This document shows positions 15,749 through 17,208 of a stretch of DNA of 17,208 nt, piece after piece (positions within the stretch are counted from its first letter, which is position 1; every line of letters starts with the position of its first letter). The stretch lies in NCBI GenBank assembly GCA_019113125.1, contig DXIA01000100.1, positions 1 to 17,208 of the forward strand, in the 5' to 3' direction. The translations under genes were made by a program, and so were the position numbers. This stretch comes from Candidatus Pygmaiobacter gallistercoris. Its GTDB lineage: Bacteria > Bacillota > Clostridia > Oscillospirales > Ruminococcaceae. Under the pieces are notes generated by a model. That model was not told the origin of the DNA and did not search any database. It saw nothing but the letters and a program-made list of their open reading frames with translations.

Positions 15749-16984
15749 TTACAGTGCCCAGACGCCGTCCCGGAAGATCTCGACCTCGCATCCGTCTGCG
15801 GTCTTTCCGACGATTCTGGTGTCCTCTGCGCCGATCATGACGTCCTCGTGGATGACGCTGTGGTTCACCCCGCAGGCGAGCAGCTGCTCCCGGGTCATCG
15901 CGTTGCCGCCGGCGACCGTGCCGGGATAGCCGTCGCCGAACGCGATATGGCAGGCCGCATTCTCATCGAAGAGGGTGTTGTAGAAGAGAATCCCGCTGCG
16001 GTTGATCGGGCTGGAGGCCGGCACCAGCGCGACCTCGCCGATCGACCGGCTGCCCTCGTCGGTGTCGAGCAGGGTCCGCAGCAGGTCGGCGTTTTTCTCC
16101 GCGCCGCTCTCAACCACCCTGCCCTCCTCAAACCGGACCCAGAATCCCTCGATCAGGTCCCCGTTGAAGACATAGGGCTTGGTCCCGTAGACGATGCCGT
16201 TCACCCGCCGGCGGTGGGGCGCGGTGAAGACCTCCTCGGTCGGGACGTTGGCGATGAACTGCTGACCGGACGGGGTGCGGCTTGCCGCCCCCTCAAAAAT
16301 CGCGCCCTCCGCGAGTCCGACCCGCAGGTCGGTGCCGTTGGCGCTGGTAAAATGCAGTTCGGTGAGCCCCATTGCGTTGAGCTTGTCCCGCCGCTTTGCG
16401 GTCGCCGCGACATGCTGCCGCCACGCCGCAACCGGATCCCCGCCGGTCACCCGGCAGACATCAAAGATCGCCTGCCAGAGCTCTTCCACCGCCTGGTCCG
16501 CCGGCAGATCGGGGAAGATCTTCTTGGCCCAGTTTTCGGTCGGCACCGCGACGATGCTCCAGGCGATCTCATCCTTCATCGTCATCTCACGCCAGCGTTT
16601 CTGCGCATTGCGGGCCGCCTGCATCGCCCGGTTGATCTTGCCCGCGTCCAGGCCGAGAAACGCCTCGGGATCCTCGCCGAGAATGTGCAGAATCGAGGCG
16701 CCGCCCTTCCCCTCAACATAGTCGAGATAGCTGCGCTCCACCCAGGGCTTTGCATCACACAGCGCCTCCTCCGACGCCTGCTCATACCGGATTCTTGCGA
16801 GCCTTTCATCGCTGTACCGCACACTGACGTCCCGTGCGCCGGCGGCGAATGCGGCCTTTGCGCAGCAGCGGGCAAACTCTGCCGCCTCGATCGGGGTGGT
16901 GATCATCAGGGTCTGACCGGGCAATACCCCGGCCCCCACCCGCACCGCAAACTCTGCATACTTTTCAAACAACTGCTGATTCAT
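15749..16984 (-). CDS. M29-family aminopeptidase (AmpS/thermophilic metalloprotease family)
   Basis: This cytoplasmic dimeric metallo-aminopeptidase removes N-terminal residues from peptides. The 411-residue length is typical of the family (about 410). The N-terminal domain holds GVLPGQTLMITTPIEAAEFAR (about 19-39). The catalytic half contains NVPTEEVFTAPHRRRVNG (about 253-270, metal-ligand Glu), GEVALVP (about 324-330, second Glu), NTLFDENAACHIAFG, and VNHSVIHEDVMIG (about 375-387), whose His and His-x-Asp residues complete the two-metal site. The start at 16984 has AAGGAG 10 nt upstream; the frame is open to 17194 but crosses the promoter. It ends 97 nt before the response-regulator start with no clear terminator, so some read-through is possible. 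Confidence 0.95.
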   Translation of the reverse strand: MNQQLFEKYAEFAVRVGAGVLPGQTLMITTPIEAAEFARCCAKAAFAAGARDVSVRYSDERLARIRYEQASEEALCDAKPWVERSYLDYVEGKGGASILHILGEDPEAFLGLDAGKINRAMQAARNAQKRWREMTMKDEIAWSIVAVPTENWAKKIFPDLPADQAVEELWQAIFDVCRVTGGDPVAAWRQHVAATAKRRDKLNAMGLTELHFTSANGTDLRVGLAEGAIFEGAASRTPSGQQFIANVPTEEVFTAPHRRRVNGIVYGTKPYVFNGDLIEGFWVRFEEGRVVESGAEKNADLLRTLLDTDEGSRSIGEVALVPASSPINRSGILFYNTLFDENAACHIAFGDGYPGTVAGGNAMTREQLLACGVNHSVIHEDVMIGAEDTRIVGKTADGCEVEIFRDGVWAL

Positions 16985-17050
16985 CTGATCTTCTCTCCTT
17001 TTTCTGCCCGGCCCTCTTGTGCGGGCGGAGCATCGTGTCTCTTCCCTGAT

Positions 17051-17078
17051 AGTATACACGAATTTTCGATCAAAACAA
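17051..17078 (-). promoter_or_regulatory. Predicted promoter of the M29 aminopeptidase gene
   Basis: Minus strand: TTGTTT (17073-17078), a 16-bp spacer and TATACT (17051-17056). The predicted start near 17044 gives a leader of about 60 nt ahead of the AAGGAG site. The -10 is good (5 of 6), the -35 modest (3 of 6). Confidence 0.6.
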
Positions 17079-17130
17079 AGGTGTGGCAGGATAAGAAAAC
17101 AACGGTTCTGCCGTAGACTTTTGGCGTAGA

Positions 17131-17188
17131 AAGCACTCAGAGCGGCCCCCCAAGCCACCAAGGATTGGGGGGCCGCTCTTCGCACTTT
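17131..17188. repeat. Long GC-rich hairpin, terminator-like or dispersed intergenic repeat
   Basis: A perfect 14-bp stem, GAGCGGCCCCCCAA (17140-17153) with TTGGGGGGCCGCTC (17165-17178), has an 11-nt loop. Beyond an internal loop, GAAAG and CTTTC at the flanks extend it. Neither strand has a clean T-tract, so a classical terminator is uncertain. It lies upstream of the aminopeptidase promoter and could end a gene beyond base 17208. Its size and symmetry also fit a dispersed repeat. Confidence 0.55.
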
Positions 17189-17208
17189 CTCCATCCAAAA
17201 TTCTGAGG

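Noticed and set aside
17131..17188. tRNA or CRISPR repeat
   Set aside because: It is a single long hairpin with no cloverleaf, no repeat-spacer array and no cas genes.

Overview
The window is high-GC DNA carrying a core Firmicutes gene order, most likely from a class Clostridia anaerobe of the Oscillospiraceae/Ruminococcaceae type. This placement is an inference. It rests on the rimP-nusA-ylxR-ylxQ-infB-rbfA-nrnA-truB-ribF-rpsO-pnp order, the strong AGGAGG-type ribosome binding sites, the sigma-A-like promoters and the short GC-rich terminators. All but one of the genes lie on the minus strand, so the window reads from right to left. The exception is a small ribbon-helix-helix gene at 12507-12686.

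Right end, 15749-17178: an M29-family metallo-aminopeptidase with its own promoter, and upstream of it a long GC-rich hairpin. Next, 12610-15652: a two-component system made of an OmpR-type response regulator (TTG start) and a large multi-span sensor histidine kinase that begins 4 nt after the regulator stop. The regulator has a pair of CTTAAA half-sites spaced 11 bp apart just upstream of a promoter that lacks a -35 element, which suggests autoregulation. The kinase 3' end runs 77 bp into the convergent ribbon-helix-helix gene, and that gene's terminator lies inside the kinase coding sequence. Between 12007 and 12507 a small exported protein of unknown function is transcribed divergently from the ribbon-helix-helix gene. 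The shared AT-rich region holds a perfect 9-bp inverted repeat.

Middle, 1234-11960: the translation, transcription-elongation and RNA-processing block. A promoter at 11955-11983 and a structured leader precede rimP (30S maturation), nusA (elongation/termination), ylxR/rnpM and ylxQ (RNA-binding proteins), infB (IF2), rbfA (30S maturation), nrnA (nano-RNase/pAp phosphatase), truB (tRNA pseudouridine 55) and ribF (FMN/FAD synthesis). Several genes overlap by 4-8 bp, which suggests translational coupling. A stem-loop sits between infB and rbfA. rpsO has its own near-consensus promoter, and a bidirectional-looking terminator separates it from pnp. Together these genes link ribosome assembly, translation initiation, transcript elongation and RNA decay.

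Left end, 1-994: after the pnp terminator a new promoter drives rfbC (dTDP-rhamnose synthesis) and the start of an ABC-2 polysaccharide export permease that runs off the window. This looks like the edge of a rhamnose-containing cell-surface polysaccharide locus.

I found no mobile element, CRISPR array, tRNA, rRNA or defence system. No intergenic stretch exceeds about 300 bases. The least ordinary part is 12007-15750: the unknown exported protein, the ribbon-helix-helix gene with its overlap and embedded terminator, and the two-component system with its putative binding sites.
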